Shown: positions 1 through 8,623 of the stretch, piece by piece
Layout of the letters: the number at the start of each line of letters is the position of its first letter
Numbering within the stretch: position 1 is the first letter of the stretch
Assembly (NCBI RefSeq): GCF_008365375.1
Contig: NZ_QOKW01000003.1
Coordinates: 62,001-126,000, forward strand
Reading direction: 5' to 3'
Length of the DNA: 64,000 bases
Origin: Roseomonas genomospecies 6
GTDB lineage: Bacteria; Pseudomonadota; Alphaproteobacteria; Azospirillales; Azospirillaceae
Notes under the pieces: model-generated
Seen by the model: the letters and a program-made list of their open reading frames with translations, nothing else
Told to the model about the DNA's origin: nothing
The model's database searches: none
Position numbers and translations under genes: made by a program

Positions 1-26
1 AGGGTGCGGCGGAACACGGCTTTCAT
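1..26 (-). CDS. possible 5' end of a gene leaving the window (partial)
   Basis: An ATG on the minus strand at 26-24 opens a frame (MKAVFRRT) that runs off the left edge of the window. An AGG sits 5 nt upstream as a weak ribosome-binding site. It lies about 200 bp downstream of rpoH on the same strand. Only eight codons are visible, so the call rests on position and start context. The 27-227 interval holds no other recognisable feature. Confidence 0.25.
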
Positions 27-227
27 GATGCCTGCTTTTACCGGACGTTCCGGGCGGAAATGGGGCGTCGCGGCGCGGGTTCCAAGGATCGAGGAGTGCC
101 TTCCCCTCCCCGATGTCCCCTGGACTGCCGCCGCTCCGCCGCAATCTACCTCCCCTGCGCCACGATCCGCAGCGGTTGTTTTCGTCTCGTCCGCGCGGGC
201 GGGAACAAGGATCGGAGAAACCCTCCT

Positions 228-1130
228 CTACGCGTCCGCCAGCAGATCCCCGAATCCCTCCACCCGCTTCAGCATCGACTGGCGCAGCTTCAGCAGGGCG
301 CGGTGTTCGAGCTGGCGCACACGCTCCTTGCTGACGCCCAGTTCGCGGCCCAACTCCTCCAGCGTGGCGCCTTCCTCGCGCAGGCGGCGCTCCTGGATGA
401 TGGTGCGTTCGCGCGGGCTGAGTTCGCCCAGCGCCTCCGCCAGCCATTGCGAACGGGTGCGGCTGTCACGCATGCCGATCACCACCTCCTCCGGCGAGGG
501 GCGCTGGTCGGCCAGGAAATCCTGCCAGTCCTCGTCGGACCCGTCGGCGACCGGGGAGTTCAGCGACTGGTCGGAGGCGGACAGGCGCATCTCCATCGCC
601 TCCACCTCCGTCACGTCCACCTGGAGTTCACCGGCGATCCATTCCCGCCCTTCCTTGGTCAGGCCGTTTCCGGACCCGGTTCCGCCCTGGCTGAGGCTCT
701 CGATGCGGGCGCGCAGGCGGCGCAGGTTGAAGAACAGCGACTTCTGCGCGGCGGTCGTGCCGGTGCGGACGATGGACCAGTTGCGCAGGATGTAGTCCTG
801 CATGGCGGAGCGAATCCACCAGGCCGCGTAGGTGGAGAAGCGCACCTCGCGGTCCGGTTCGAACCGGCTGGCCGCCTGCATCAGCCCGACGTTGCCCTCC
901 TGGACCAGATCGCCCATCGGCAGGCCGTAATTGCGGAAACGCGCCGCGGTCGCCACCACCAGCCGGGTGTAGGCCCGGACCAACTCGTGCAAGGCCCGTT
1001 CGTCCCCGGCCTCGCGCCATTTCCGGGCCAGATCGAATTCGTGGTCGCGCGTCAGCAGAGGCTCACGCATGGACGCCTTGATGAAACTCAGGTTCGCGCG
1101 CTGAGTCTCGGGATCGTCGATGTAGGCCAT
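228..1130 (-). CDS. rpoH: RNA polymerase sigma-32 factor, RpoH family
   Basis: Alternative sigma factor that directs RNA polymerase to heat-shock promoters. The 300-residue product has a region 2 core (GDLVQEGNVGLMQA, about residues 73-86), the 2.3/2.4 promoter-melting segment (RFSTYAAWWIRSAMQDYI), and the RpoH box QKSLFFNLRR at about 129-138, which is specific to this subfamily. A region 4 helix-turn-helix (LGVSKERVRQLEHRAL) lies near the C-terminus. I chose the ATG at 1130 because AAGGGA lies just upstream; the in-frame ATG at 1148 has no ribosome-binding site. Azospirillum genomes are known to carry several rpoH paralogues, so which one this is cannot be decided here. The heat-shock genes elsewhere in the window are plausible targets. 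Confidence 0.93.
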   Translation of the reverse strand: MAYIDDPETQRANLSFIKASMREPLLTRDHEFDLARKWREAGDERALHELVRAYTRLVVATAARFRNYGLPMGDLVQEGNVGLMQAASRFEPDREVRFSTYAAWWIRSAMQDYILRNWSIVRTGTTAAQKSLFFNLRRLRARIESLSQGGTGSGNGLTKEGREWIAGELQVDVTEVEAMEMRLSASDQSLNSPVADGSDEDWQDFLADQRPSPEEVVIGMRDSRTRSQWLAEALGELSPRERTIIQERRLREEGATLEELGRELGVSKERVRQLEHRALLKLRQSMLKRVEGFGDLLADA

Positions 1131-1390
1131 ACGTCCCTTCCTTCCCATCTGGGCGGCCGCGTTTTCAGGCTGCTCATGCCCTGTGCTGCGGAGTCCGAAG
1201 GGGTCGACCCCTCAGGTCCGGTGGTCCGTCGGTTGGTCACGGGTTGCCGACGGTTGGGACAACAGCCTTTCCCCTCGCCCTGTTGCACTGTGATACGCAG
1301 GACAAGACGCTTCGGATCATCCGGACCGGAAGGGAATCGGTGGCGGATGCCGGGGGGATGGGTAAGCCGGGCAGGAAAAAGGGAGATGGA

Positions 1391-2221
1391 TCAGACCTGG
1401 AACAGGTCCAGGATCTCACCCGAAGGCGACAGACAGCCGCAGACGAGGTGCCCACCCCATCCGCAATTGCCATCCAAGGTCGCCACATGGTCGGTCACGG
1501 CGACGCCCTTGCGGGCCGGGTCATAGCCCCGGACGACGCGGGTGAAACCGCCGTAAGGCCCTGACATCTGGGCGAAACCGGGCGCTCCCCACCAGAAGGC
1601 GTCGCCCTGGTGCGCCAGCGGGCGGCGGGTGTCCACACCGGCGCTGACCAGCAGCACGCCCCCCTCCCCGCTTTCCGGACCGGTGCAGTAGGCGGCGCGG
1701 CGCAGGGAGTTGAACACATTTTCGTGACCGGGCTGCGCGTGCATCGCCTGACGCAGCCCCTGGGTCCAGCGGCCGAGCGTCATGGTGCCGCCGCGGGCCG
1801 CCGCCATGCCCTGCTCCACCGTGCCGCCATAGGCGGCCAGCGTGGTCCCGGCGCCGTGGCGGGTCATCCAGTCGAGCACCTGCTGCGGGTCGGGGGCGAA
1901 CTGGAGCTGAAGCAGCTTGTGCCACATCTCCTCCTGCGCGCCGCGCAGATAGACGATGTCGCCGGCCTCCATGCCGCGCCAGCTCAGCAGCCAGGTGCGG
2001 AAGGCCAGAAGCGCGTCCACCGTCTCCAACACCCGCTCGCCCCAGCCGACCATGTTGCCGAGATAGACCAGCCGGTCGCCGGGCAGGAAGCGCGCCGCGA
2101 TCACCTCGTGCACGGCGTGGAGATGATCGGTCTGAGCGTGGATCGAGCCGACGGCCCAGACGCGCCGCGGGTTTCGGAGATCGATGAATTTCTGCGCTTC
2201 AGACATGCCGGAGACGCTCAC
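1391..2221 (-). CDS. degenerate metallophosphoesterase-like protein
   Basis: A 276-residue protein laid out like a calcineurin-type (PPP-like) phosphoesterase: strand-helix at 20-45, then a loop where GDxHG is expected, a second where GDxVDRG is expected, and a third where GNHE is expected. The metal-binding residues are replaced: the motifs read GSIHAQ (25-30), LGNMVGWG (54-61) and RGAQEE (93-98). It is therefore probably a non-catalytic relative or uses altered chemistry. The GTG start at 2221 follows GGATGGG; the ATG at 2206 (MSEAQK) is an alternative. It sits between rpoH and carD on the same strand. The fold assignment is my inference from motif spacing. Confidence 0.6.
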   Translation of the reverse strand: MSVSGMSEAQKFIDLRNPRRVWAVGSIHAQTDHLHAVHEVIAARFLPGDRLVYLGNMVGWGERVLETVDALLAFRTWLLSWRGMEAGDIVYLRGAQEEMWHKLLQLQFAPDPQQVLDWMTRHGAGTTLAAYGGTVEQGMAAARGGTMTLGRWTQGLRQAMHAQPGHENVFNSLRRAAYCTGPESGEGGVLLVSAGVDTRRPLAHQGDAFWWGAPGFAQMSGPYGGFTRVVRGYDPARKGVAVTDHVATLDGNCGWGGHLVCGCLSPSGEILDLFQV

Positions 2222-2293
2222 CCCATCCAGCGGTCACGGACCGGCCCAGAACAGGCCGGGGGCGGGAGTGTAGGCGCCGCGCAGGCCCGGCGA

Positions 2294-2338
2294 AAGACGA
2301 AAACTCAAGACAAAGGCGCGGCCAATCCGCCGCGCCTT
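2294..2338 (-). terminator. probable intrinsic terminator after carD
   Basis: Inverted repeat AAGGCGCGG (2313-2321) / CCGCGCCTT (2330-2338) starting about 65 bp past the carD stop. On the minus strand it is followed by a T-rich but interrupted tract (TTTGTCTTGAGTTTT). Confidence 0.5.
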
Positions 2339-2404
2339 CATCGTCAACATCGGACCCTGACCGGAGTTCCCTCTCCCGAGGCGGAAGAGGGCTTTCACCC
2401 GAGT

Positions 2405-2905
2405 TCAGGCGGCCTTCTTCAGGACCAGTTCCAGCCGCTCGGTGGCCTTGGTCTCGTCGATCTTCTCGACGGCGGCCAACTCGCGGGCCAGACGCTCCAG
2501 GGCGGCCTGATAGATCTGGCGCTCGCTGTAGGACTGGTCGGACTGGTCGGCGCCGCGGTACAGGTCGCGCACGACCTCCGCGATGGCCACCGGGTCGCCG
2601 GAGTTGATCTTGGCCTCATACTCCTGGGCGCGGCGGCTCCACATCGTGCGGCGGACGCGCGAACGGCCCTGCAGCGTCTCCAGGGCGACCTTGATCCGGT
2701 CCTTGGTGCTGAGGCGGCGCAGGCCGGCGGCCTTGGCCTTGCCGACCGGAACCTTGAGCGTCATGCGCTCTTTTTCGAACGTGATCGCGTAGAGCTGAAC
2801 ATCCATGCCAGCGATGCTGTGGGTCTCGATGCCCTCGACCCGACCGACGCCATGGGCCGGGTAGACGACGAAGTCACCGGCCTCGAAGTCAAGCTTGTTC
2901 GACAT
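2405..2905 (-). CDS. carD: CarD/CdnL family RNA polymerase-binding regulator
   Basis: A 166-residue CarD-type protein that binds the RNA polymerase beta subunit and stabilises open complexes, often at rRNA promoters. The N-terminal RNAP-interaction (Tudor-like) domain is clear (DFVVYPAHGVGRVEGIE, about 12-28), followed by the helical DNA-contacting C-terminal domain with the basic run GRSRVRRTMWSRRAQEYEAK at about 79-98. Full length for alphaproteobacterial CarD. It is transcribed from the promoter at 3085-3113 with a leader of about 170 nt, and is neighboured upstream by ferredoxin fdxA, a common alphaproteobacterial arrangement. Confidence 0.93.
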   Translation of the reverse strand: MSNKLDFEAGDFVVYPAHGVGRVEGIETHSIAGMDVQLYAITFEKERMTLKVPVGKAKAAGLRRLSTKDRIKVALETLQGRSRVRRTMWSRRAQEYEAKINSGDPVAIAEVVRDLYRGADQSDQSYSERQIYQAALERLARELAAVEKIDETKATERLELVLKKAA

Positions 2906-3084
2906 TTGGGTTGGCTCTCACTTCTCGCGATCGCGCCATTTTGCCGCCCCGGTGGAGGGGGCGAAAAAGGCCCGGTGACAACCGCGCACCGTGGGGATGG
3001 GGTCCTCCACGCCGCGCACTGTTGCACTGAGCCCTTGGTCTATGGGAAATCCGGCAATGACGCTGAGGCCGGCTCCGGGCGCGG

Positions 3085-3113
3085 ATTATAGCAATGTTAA
3101 GGTCCGGTTACAA
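3085..3113 (-). promoter_or_regulatory. sigma70-type promoter for carD
   Basis: On the minus strand, -35 TTGTAA (3113-3108), a 17-bp spacer (3107-3091) and a perfect -10 TATAAT (3090-3085) preceded by TGC (extended -10). It is the only strong promoter-like site in the 334-bp gap between fdxA and carD (2906-3239), and would start RNA near 3078. Apart from it the gap holds only a GC-rich leader with an imperfect hairpin around 2941-2985. Confidence 0.7.
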
Positions 3114-3239
3114 AGGTTACCCGCGGGCAGCCGTCTGGATTCCGACGTTGCCCGCCGATGGCCGACCTGTCCATTTTGCATGGCGGCAAATCCACGCCAT
3201 GCACCGCGATAGCCCCGACTCCGCTCAAGCCCCCGCTTT

Positions 3240-3569
3240 TCAGCCCGCCTTGGGGGAGAAGAACTTCTCGTACTTGCCGTCCACGCCCTTCATCGCATCG
3301 GCGTCCGGCAGGGCGTCCTTCTTGCGGGTCAGGTTGGGCCACTGGCCGGCGTACTCGCGGTTCAGCTCCATCCACTTCTCCGCGCGGCCGTCGGTGTCGG
3401 GCACGATGGCTTCCGCCGGGCATTCCGGCTCGCACACGCCGCAGTCGATGCACTCATCCGGGTGGATGACCAGCATGTTCTCGCCCTCGTAGAAGCAGTC
3501 CACGGGGCAGACCTCGACGCAATCGGTGTACTTGCACTTGATGCAGTCTTCCGTCACGACGTAGGGCAT
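3240..3569 (-). CDS. fdxA: 7Fe ferredoxin FdxA
   Basis: Small soluble electron carrier of 109 residues with one [3Fe-4S] and one [4Fe-4S] cluster. Cluster ligands are visible: C9-x7-C17-x3-C21-P and C40-x2-C43-x2-C46-x3-C50-P. The long C-terminal tail after residue 55 is typical of the FdxA (Azotobacter FdI-like) family. The start at MPYVV is supported by GGAGAA 7 nt upstream; a longer in-frame start at 3611 has no matching family N-terminus. Located directly upstream of carD on the same strand. Confidence 0.95.
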   Translation of the reverse strand: MPYVVTEDCIKCKYTDCVEVCPVDCFYEGENMLVIHPDECIDCGVCEPECPAEAIVPDTDGRAEKWMELNREYAGQWPNLTRKKDALPDADAMKGVDGKYEKFFSPKAG

Positions 3570-3702
3570 GATTCGTTCTCCGCTGTTCTCGCCAGTTCCG
3601 GCGGTGTTCACGCGCCGGGGTTCGAGTCGCTTCGATAGACGCTTCGACTGACGTTCTCGCGCGTGGTCTGGATATAGACCTTAGCCTGATCGCGGCGCTT
3701 GC

Positions 3703-4626
3703 CTAGCACGCCGCCCGAGACGGGATCAACCCCGCCGGTTGTGTGGGCGCTTGCGACGCAGCCCCGCCCCCCGAATTCCCCGCGGCGACCGCTTCCAAAA
3801 AGGCGCGCAGCGCCACCGTCTCCACCGAATCCGCCCTGCGGACGAAACGGGTGGGCATGCGCGCCAGTTCCGGCGGCAGCGGGCGGGCGGTGAACAGGCC
3901 GCGCCAGGGTTCCCGCTCCACCACGGCACGGGGCAGCACGGTGACGCCCATGCCGGCGCCGACGCAGCCCAGGATGGCCTCCAGCGACCCGAACTCCATC
4001 AGGCGGTAGGGAACCCGCCCCGCTTCGCGCATCGCCGTCTCCGCCCGCGCGCGGTAGGCGCAGCCGCGCCGGAAGGCCAGCAGGGTGTTCCGCCCCGACT
4101 CGCTGGTGATGCCGCAGACGGGTTCGACCAGCACCAGTTCCTCGTCGAACACCGGCTGGCTGACCAGTTCCGGGTGCTCCACCGCCCCGGAGACGAAGGC
4201 GCCGTCGATGCGCCCGGCCAGCACCTCCCCCAGCATGGTCTCGGTGGGGCCGGGGACGATGGTCAGTTCGACGTCGGGATTCTCCGCGTGGAAGCGGGCG
4301 AGGATCGGCGGCAGCCGCACGGCGGCGGTCGTCTCCATGGTGCCCACGGCCAGCCGGCCGCCACGCCCCGCCGCATCGGCTACCGCGTCGCGCGCCTGGG
4401 CGACGAGGCGCAGCACCCGGTCGGCGTAATCGGCCAGCACCCGCCCGGCGGGCGTCGGAGCCATGCCGCGGCTGAGCCGCAGGAACAGCGGCACGCCCAG
4501 ATCCTCCTCCAGCCGCTTCAGCCGGGCGGTCACGTTGGACTGGACGCAGTTCAGGGTTTCCGCCGCCCGGCTGACGCTGCCGGTGTCCGCCACCGCCTTC
4601 ACCACACGCAGGCCCGCGAGATCCAT
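3703..4626 (-). CDS. LysR-family transcriptional regulator
   Basis: A 307-residue regulator. Residues 3-60 form the winged helix-turn-helix (TGSVSRAAETLNCVQSNVTA), followed by the linker and an effector-binding periplasmic-binding-protein-like domain (about 90-290). The start has GGAG 7 nt upstream. It is divergent from the MFS transporter at 4739, with 112 bp between them that should hold its operator. LysR proteins often control the divergent gene, so the exporter is the natural target. The effector is unknown. The last 25 residues (AAGNSGGGAASQ onwards) look like a disordered tail. Confidence 0.85.
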   Translation of the reverse strand: MDLAGLRVVKAVADTGSVSRAAETLNCVQSNVTARLKRLEEDLGVPLFLRLSRGMAPTPAGRVLADYADRVLRLVAQARDAVADAAGRGGRLAVGTMETTAAVRLPPILARFHAENPDVELTIVPGPTETMLGEVLAGRIDGAFVSGAVEHPELVSQPVFDEELVLVEPVCGITSESGRNTLLAFRRGCAYRARAETAMREAGRVPYRLMEFGSLEAILGCVGAGMGVTVLPRAVVEREPWRGLFTARPLPPELARMPTRFVRRADSVETVALRAFLEAVAAGNSGGGAASQAPTQPAGLIPSRAAC

Positions 4627-4738
4627 CGCTTTCTCCCATCACCGTGAGTGAAGCATAGCATCGAAACAATTCATTGGAAATGAGGGGTACGCCGCGCGAG
4701 GATGAGCGCACACGAATAACGCGAACCTGTCGGGGGAA

Positions 4739-5932
4739 ATGATGGTCCGGGTGCTGATCGGCGGCGTGCTGGCGCTGGCCATCGCCATGGGTGTGGGACG
4801 CTTCGCCTTCACGCCGATCCTGCCGGCCATGCAGGCGGCCACCGGGCTTGGCACCGACGCCGCCGGGCTGCTCGCCTCGCTCAACTATCTCGGCTATTTC
4901 CTGGGGGCGCTGGGAGCCGGGCTGGTGCCCCACGGCGCGGTGCGCACCGCGGTCTTCCGCACCGCGCTGATCGCCAGCGTCACCTCCACCGCCGGCATGG
5001 GCTTCACCGAGGACATGGCGGTCTGGGCGGTGCTGCGCTTCGTCTCCGGGCTGGCCAGCGCCGGCATGTTCATCCTGGGCATCGCCATGACCCTGGACGC
5101 TCTGGCCCGCGCCGGGCGGGAGGCGTGGACCGGCTGGCTCTACACCGGCGTCGGCATCGGAATCGCGTCGAGCGGCCTGTTCGTCGCCCTGATGGGGGAG
5201 CGGCTGGGCTGGCGCGGCGACTGGCTGTGGCTGGGGCTGGCCTGCCTGGGCTTCGGCACGCTGTCCTGGCTGTGGGTGACCGATCCGCCGCGCGAGCCCC
5301 ACCATACCGCCGCCGCCGGAAGCGCCGTCCATGGCCGCGCGCTCCCCTCCGCCCCGCTGGTTCTGCTGACGCTGGCCTATTTCCTGGAGGGCGGCGGCTA
5401 CATCGTCACCGGCACCTTCCTGGTCGCCATCCTGAAGACCATGCCGGAGACGGCGCAATTGGGCGCCGCGGCCTGGATGGTCACCGGGCTGGCGGCCATG
5501 CCCTCCGGCATCATCTGGGCGGCGGCGGGGCGGCGGCTCGGCCCCTGGCGGGCGCTGATCCTCGCCCATGTCGTGCAGGCGGTGGGCATCCTGCTGCCCA
5601 TCACCGGGTCGCCGACGGCGGCCGTGGTGTCGGCGGCGCTGTTCGGCGGGACCTTCATCGGGATCGTCACCCTGTCCTTCACGCTGGGCCGGCAGTTGTC
5701 GGGCGGGGCCTCGGCGCGCGTCATCGGCGCGCTGACCGCCGTCTATGGGCTGGGGCAGATCATCGGCCCGATACCGGCGGGGCTGGTGGTGGAGCGCACC
5801 GGCAGCTTCGACTCCGCCCTGATGGGAGCCGCCGCGGCGGTTCTGGCCGGCGCGCTCCTTCTCGCCGCCGGGGCCTGGATGGCCGGGCGCCGCGACCCCG
5901 CCGCGGTTGCCCTGCGCGCCGGGCGGGGGTAG
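4739..5932 (+). CDS. YbfB/YjiJ-family MFS transporter
   Basis: Integral inner-membrane transporter of 397 residues with about twelve hydrophobic segments. The N-terminal signature AMGVGRFAFTPILPAMQ (about 15-31) is characteristic of the YbfB/YjiJ branch of the major facilitator superfamily, whose substrates are mostly unknown. GGGGGA sits just upstream; a second ATG at 4742 is equally possible. Divergent from the LysR regulator, which probably controls it. The following methyltransferase starts 10 bp after the stop, suggesting co-transcription. Confidence 0.82.
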   Translation: MMVRVLIGGVLALAIAMGVGRFAFTPILPAMQAATGLGTDAAGLLASLNYLGYFLGALGAGLVPHGAVRTAVFRTALIASVTSTAGMGFTEDMAVWAVLRFVSGLASAGMFILGIAMTLDALARAGREAWTGWLYTGVGIGIASSGLFVALMGERLGWRGDWLWLGLACLGFGTLSWLWVTDPPREPHHTAAAGSAVHGRALPSAPLVLLTLAYFLEGGGYIVTGTFLVAILKTMPETAQLGAAAWMVTGLAAMPSGIIWAAAGRRLGPWRALILAHVVQAVGILLPITGSPTAAVVSAALFGGTFIGIVTLSFTLGRQLSGGASARVIGALTAVYGLGQIIGPIPAGLVVERTGSFDSALMGAAAAVLAGALLLAAGAWMAGRRDPAAVALRAGRG

Positions 5933-5942
5933 CCTGCCCGTC

Positions 5943-6557
5943 ATGTTCGATCCGCTGCACCCCGAGGACTCCCGCCGCCACGCCCCCGCGACGGAGCGCA
6001 ACCGCGCGCCCATCCTGGAGGTGCTGCGCCGCACCCTGCCACCGCAAGGTCTGGTGCTGGAGGTGGCGAGCGGCACCGGCCAGCACGCCGCCGCCTTCGC
6101 CGGGGCGCTGCCCGGCGTGATCTGGCAGCCGAGCGATCCCGACCCGGCCCTGCGGGACAGCATCCGCGCCTGGGCCGCTGCGGCGACTCTGCCCAACCTG
6201 CGGGAGCCGCTGGACCTCGACGCCGCCTCCGCCGGCTGGCCGATCCGGAGCGCCGACGCGGTGGTCTGCATCAACATGATCCACATCGCCCCGTGGCAGG
6301 CGGCGCTCGGCCTGTTCGCCGGGGCGGAGCGGCTGTTGCCGGCGGGCGGGCCGCTGCTGCTCTACGGCCCCTTCCGGCGCGGCGGGCGCCACACCGCCCC
6401 CAGCAACGCCGCCTTCGACGCCGACCTGAAGGCCCGCAACCCCGCCTGGGGAGTCCGCGACCTGGACGCGGTGGAGCGCGCCGCGGCGGGCTTCACCCTG
6501 GCCGAGGTGGCGGAGATGCCCGCCAACAACCTGACCGTCGTGCTGCGCCGCCGCTGA
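5943..6557 (+). CDS. DUF938-family SAM-dependent methyltransferase
   Basis: A 204-residue class I methyltransferase-like protein. The SAM-binding glycine motif LEVASGTGQHAAAF lies at about 37-50, and the DUF938 hallmarks INMIHIAPW and LLYGPFRRGG follow. The N-terminus (RRHAPATERNRAPILEVL) is also typical of the family. Substrate is not established for the family. The start at ATG 5943 gives the usual N-terminus; the longer frame from 5907 overlaps the MFS gene. Close coupling to the transporter suggests one transcript. Confidence 0.82.
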   Translation: MFDPLHPEDSRRHAPATERNRAPILEVLRRTLPPQGLVLEVASGTGQHAAAFAGALPGVIWQPSDPDPALRDSIRAWAAAATLPNLREPLDLDAASAGWPIRSADAVVCINMIHIAPWQAALGLFAGAERLLPAGGPLLLYGPFRRGGRHTAPSNAAFDADLKARNPAWGVRDLDAVERAAAGFTLAEVAEMPANNLTVVLRRR

Positions 6558-6684
6558 CGGCCGCCCCCCGATTTCGGACCACCCCTTTCGAGGTGCGGTG
6601 TTCTGCCGCAGTTTTGCACCCGCGAGATTTGCTATTGTTTCCCCGCAGCGCTTGAGTTTGTAAACAAATTACAATTTGGGGGAA

Positions 6685-7116
6685 ATGATGAAGCGGAAGC
6701 TGGTTCCGGACGTGGTGAAGTCGCAGGAACTCATCCTGGTGACGGAGGACACCTCCGTCCTGACCGTGTCGAAGCTGATGGCGGAGAAGAACATCGGCGC
6801 CGTCCTGGTGGTCAACCATGGCGACCTCGTCGGCATCGTCACGGAGCGCGACCTGAACAACAAGGTGCTCTCCACCCAGATCGACGTGCTGGAGACCGAA
6901 GTGTCGGCGATCATGACCCGCAACCCGGACACCCTGCCCCCGGACGCGGACGCCATCGACGCGCTGACCCTGATGCAGTCGAAGCATTACCGCCACCTGC
7001 CCATCACCCAGGGCAAGCGCGCGGTCGGCATCGTCTCCATCCGCGACCTGTTCAAGCTCGCCTACGAGCATCTGGTGGAGGAGGTGGAGTTCCGCGACAA
7101 TCTGATGCGGACCTGA
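6685..7116 (+). CDS. tandem CBS-domain protein
   Basis: A 143-residue cytosolic protein made of two CBS repeats (about 10-65 and 75-135). Motifs include NIGAVLVV...LVGIVTERD in the first and RHLPITQGKRAVGIVSIRDL in the second. CBS pairs usually bind adenine nucleotides and act as energy or regulatory sensors; no effector domain is attached here. A strong GGGGGA precedes two successive ATGs (6685, 6688). The upstream 120 bp is AT-richer than its surroundings (TTGTAAACAAATTACAA) and probably contains the promoter. Target unknown. Confidence 0.85.
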   Translation: MMKRKLVPDVVKSQELILVTEDTSVLTVSKLMAEKNIGAVLVVNHGDLVGIVTERDLNNKVLSTQIDVLETEVSAIMTRNPDTLPPDADAIDALTLMQSKHYRHLPITQGKRAVGIVSIRDLFKLAYEHLVEEVEFRDNLMRT

Positions 7117-7129
7117 TCCCGAACGAAGA

Positions 7130-7160
7130 ACGGGCCGCCCCCGGCGAAGGGACGGCCCGT
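7130..7160. terminator. hairpin between convergent CBS-protein and TerC genes
   Basis: Inverted repeat ACGGGCCG (7130-7137) / CGGCCCGT (7153-7160) in the 73-bp gap between two convergent genes. It lacks a clear T-tract, so it is called by position and symmetry. Confidence 0.45.
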
Positions 7161-7189
7161 CGAAACGCCTGTTCAGGAAGGCCGGAGCG

Positions 7190-7921
7190 TCAGTGCGCTT
7201 CGGCCTTCTTCCGTTTGCGGCGGGCGGCGGCCATCAGGTTCAGCGCCTCGACCAGCGTCGAGAAGGCGATGGCGAAGTACAGATAGCCCTTCGGGATGTG
7301 GAAGCCGAAGCCGTCGGCGATCAGCGCCACGCCGACCAGCAGCAGGAAGGACAGGGCCAGCATCTTCACGGTGACGTGGCGGTTCACGAAGTCGCCCACC
7401 GGTCGGGCGGCGAACAGCATCACCGCCATGGCGATGACGACGGCGGTGACCATCACCGGCAGATCGTTGGACATGCCGACCGCGGTGATCACGCTGTCCA
7501 GCGAGAAGACGATGTCCAGCACGATGATCTGCCCGACCACCGCGCCGAAGCTGGCGATCTTGGGGGCGGCGCTGTCCTCCTCGTGGCCTTCCACGGTGTT
7601 GTGGATCTCGATGGTGCCCTTGGCCAGCAGGAACAGGCCGCCGCCCAGAAGGATCAGGTCGCGGCCCGAGAAGCCCATGCCGAACACGGTGATCAGCGGT
7701 TCCGTCAGGGTCGCCACCCAGGAGATGGAGGCGAGCAGCGCCAACCGCATCAGGAGCGCCAGCGCCAGACCGAGCTGCCGGGCCTTCTGCTGCTGGTGGA
7801 CCGGCAGCTTGGCCGCCATGATCGAAATGAAGATGATGTTGTCGATGCCGAGCACGATCTCCAACGCGGTGAGCGTCAGGAGGCTGGCCCAGACCTGCGG
7901 GTCGGAGAACAGTTCGAGCAT
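7190..7921 (-). CDS. TerC-family integral membrane protein
   Basis: A 243-residue polytopic membrane protein with about seven hydrophobic segments. It carries the acidic membrane motifs typical of TerC/Alx proteins: ALEIVLGIDNIIF (about 17-29) and IVFSLDSVITAVG (about 135-147). Members are implicated in metal (manganese, tellurite) homeostasis and in metalation of exported proteins. The end is strongly basic (ARRKRKKAEAH). The start is set by family N-termini; the upstream sequence has no good ribosome-binding site. Confidence 0.85.
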   Translation of the reverse strand: MLELFSDPQVWASLLTLTALEIVLGIDNIIFISIMAAKLPVHQQQKARQLGLALALLMRLALLASISWVATLTEPLITVFGMGFSGRDLILLGGGLFLLAKGTIEIHNTVEGHEEDSAAPKIASFGAVVGQIIVLDIVFSLDSVITAVGMSNDLPVMVTAVVIAMAVMLFAARPVGDFVNRHVTVKMLALSFLLLVGVALIADGFGFHIPKGYLYFAIAFSTLVEALNLMAAARRKRKKAEAH

Positions 7922-8043
7922 TGGGAGGGATGGCTCCGGAAAAATCGCCCGTTGCGGGATTATTTTGCGCAAATGAGGGTGCGGTGCCCGAATGGCAATG
8001 GCCCCGCTTGCGCCTCGCCGCCGCTTTTCCCAGCGGTTCCGGC

Positions 8044-8478
8044 TTACTCCTCTCCGTAGAGCTGGTCGAGCGCCCGGCGGTCGCGCTTGGTCGGACGCCC
8101 GGCGCCGGGCTCCCGCGGGGCCGGCGGCGCGCGGTAGGGGTCCTGGATCGCCTCCTCCCGCACCGGCGGGGCGAGGTCCTCGTAAAGGGCTTGCGCCTCC
8201 GGCGCCGGGCCGCGCCGGCTGCCGAGCGCGATCACCTTGATCACGCGGATGTGCCGCCCCTGCGGAAAGGTCAGCACATCGCCCGGCTTCACCGCGTAAT
8301 GCGCCTTGTTCACCACCGTGCCGGACACCCGCAAGCCGCCGCCGTTGCACAGCTTCGCCGCGAGGCTGCGCGTCTTGAAGAAGCGCGCGAACCACAGCCA
8401 CTTGTCGATCCGCAGACGCCCTGCCGGGGTGGGGTCGGAGTCGGGGAGGTTGTCGTCGTTGTCATCAAGGTCGGTCAT
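8044..8478 (-). CDS. S4-domain RNA-binding protein, Hsp15-like
   Basis: A 144-residue protein with an S4 RNA-binding domain at about 20-75 (LRIDKWLWFARFFKTRSLAA, then KPGDVLTFPQG). It resembles Hsp15 (HslR), a heat-shock protein that rescues stalled 50S subunits carrying nascent chains. The C-terminal tail (PTKRDRRALDQLYGEE) is the usual Hsp15-like tail. It follows the SUV3-like helicase on the same strand, a pairing common in alphaproteobacteria, but here a 127-bp repeat element separates the two genes. Confidence 0.85.
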   Translation of the reverse strand: MTDLDDNDDNLPDSDPTPAGRLRIDKWLWFARFFKTRSLAAKLCNGGGLRVSGTVVNKAHYAVKPGDVLTFPQGRHIRVIKVIALGSRRGPAPEAQALYEDLAPPVREEAIQDPYRAPPAPREPGAGRPTKRDRRALDQLYGEE

Positions 8479-8484
8479 GCGGCG

Positions 8485-8611
8485 CCCCCACCCTTCCCAC
8501 GGCTGACGCCGTGGGCCCCTTCCCTCCCCCGCTGGGCAGGGGAGGGGGTTTTCCACCACGCAAACGTCATCCCTTCCCCCGCCCAGCGGGGGAGGGTTAG
8601 GGTGGGGGCAA
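8485..8611. repeat. REP-like G/C-cluster palindromic element, copy 1
   Basis: Intergenic element built from paired inverted modules: CCACGGCTGACGCCGTGG, then CCCTCCCCCGCTGGGCAGG with its partner CCCAGCGGGGGAGGGTTAG. Related copies lie at 12932-13046, 25507-25592 and 39381-39459. All are between genes and end in a GGGNGGGGGC motif. Confidence 0.75.
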
Positions 8612-8623
8612 GTGTATATCTCT

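Noticed and set aside
3608-6286. An 892-codon minus-strand frame
   Set aside because: It overlaps the LysR gene in another frame and runs antisense to the MFS gene and part of the methyltransferase gene, with Gly/Arg-rich composition.
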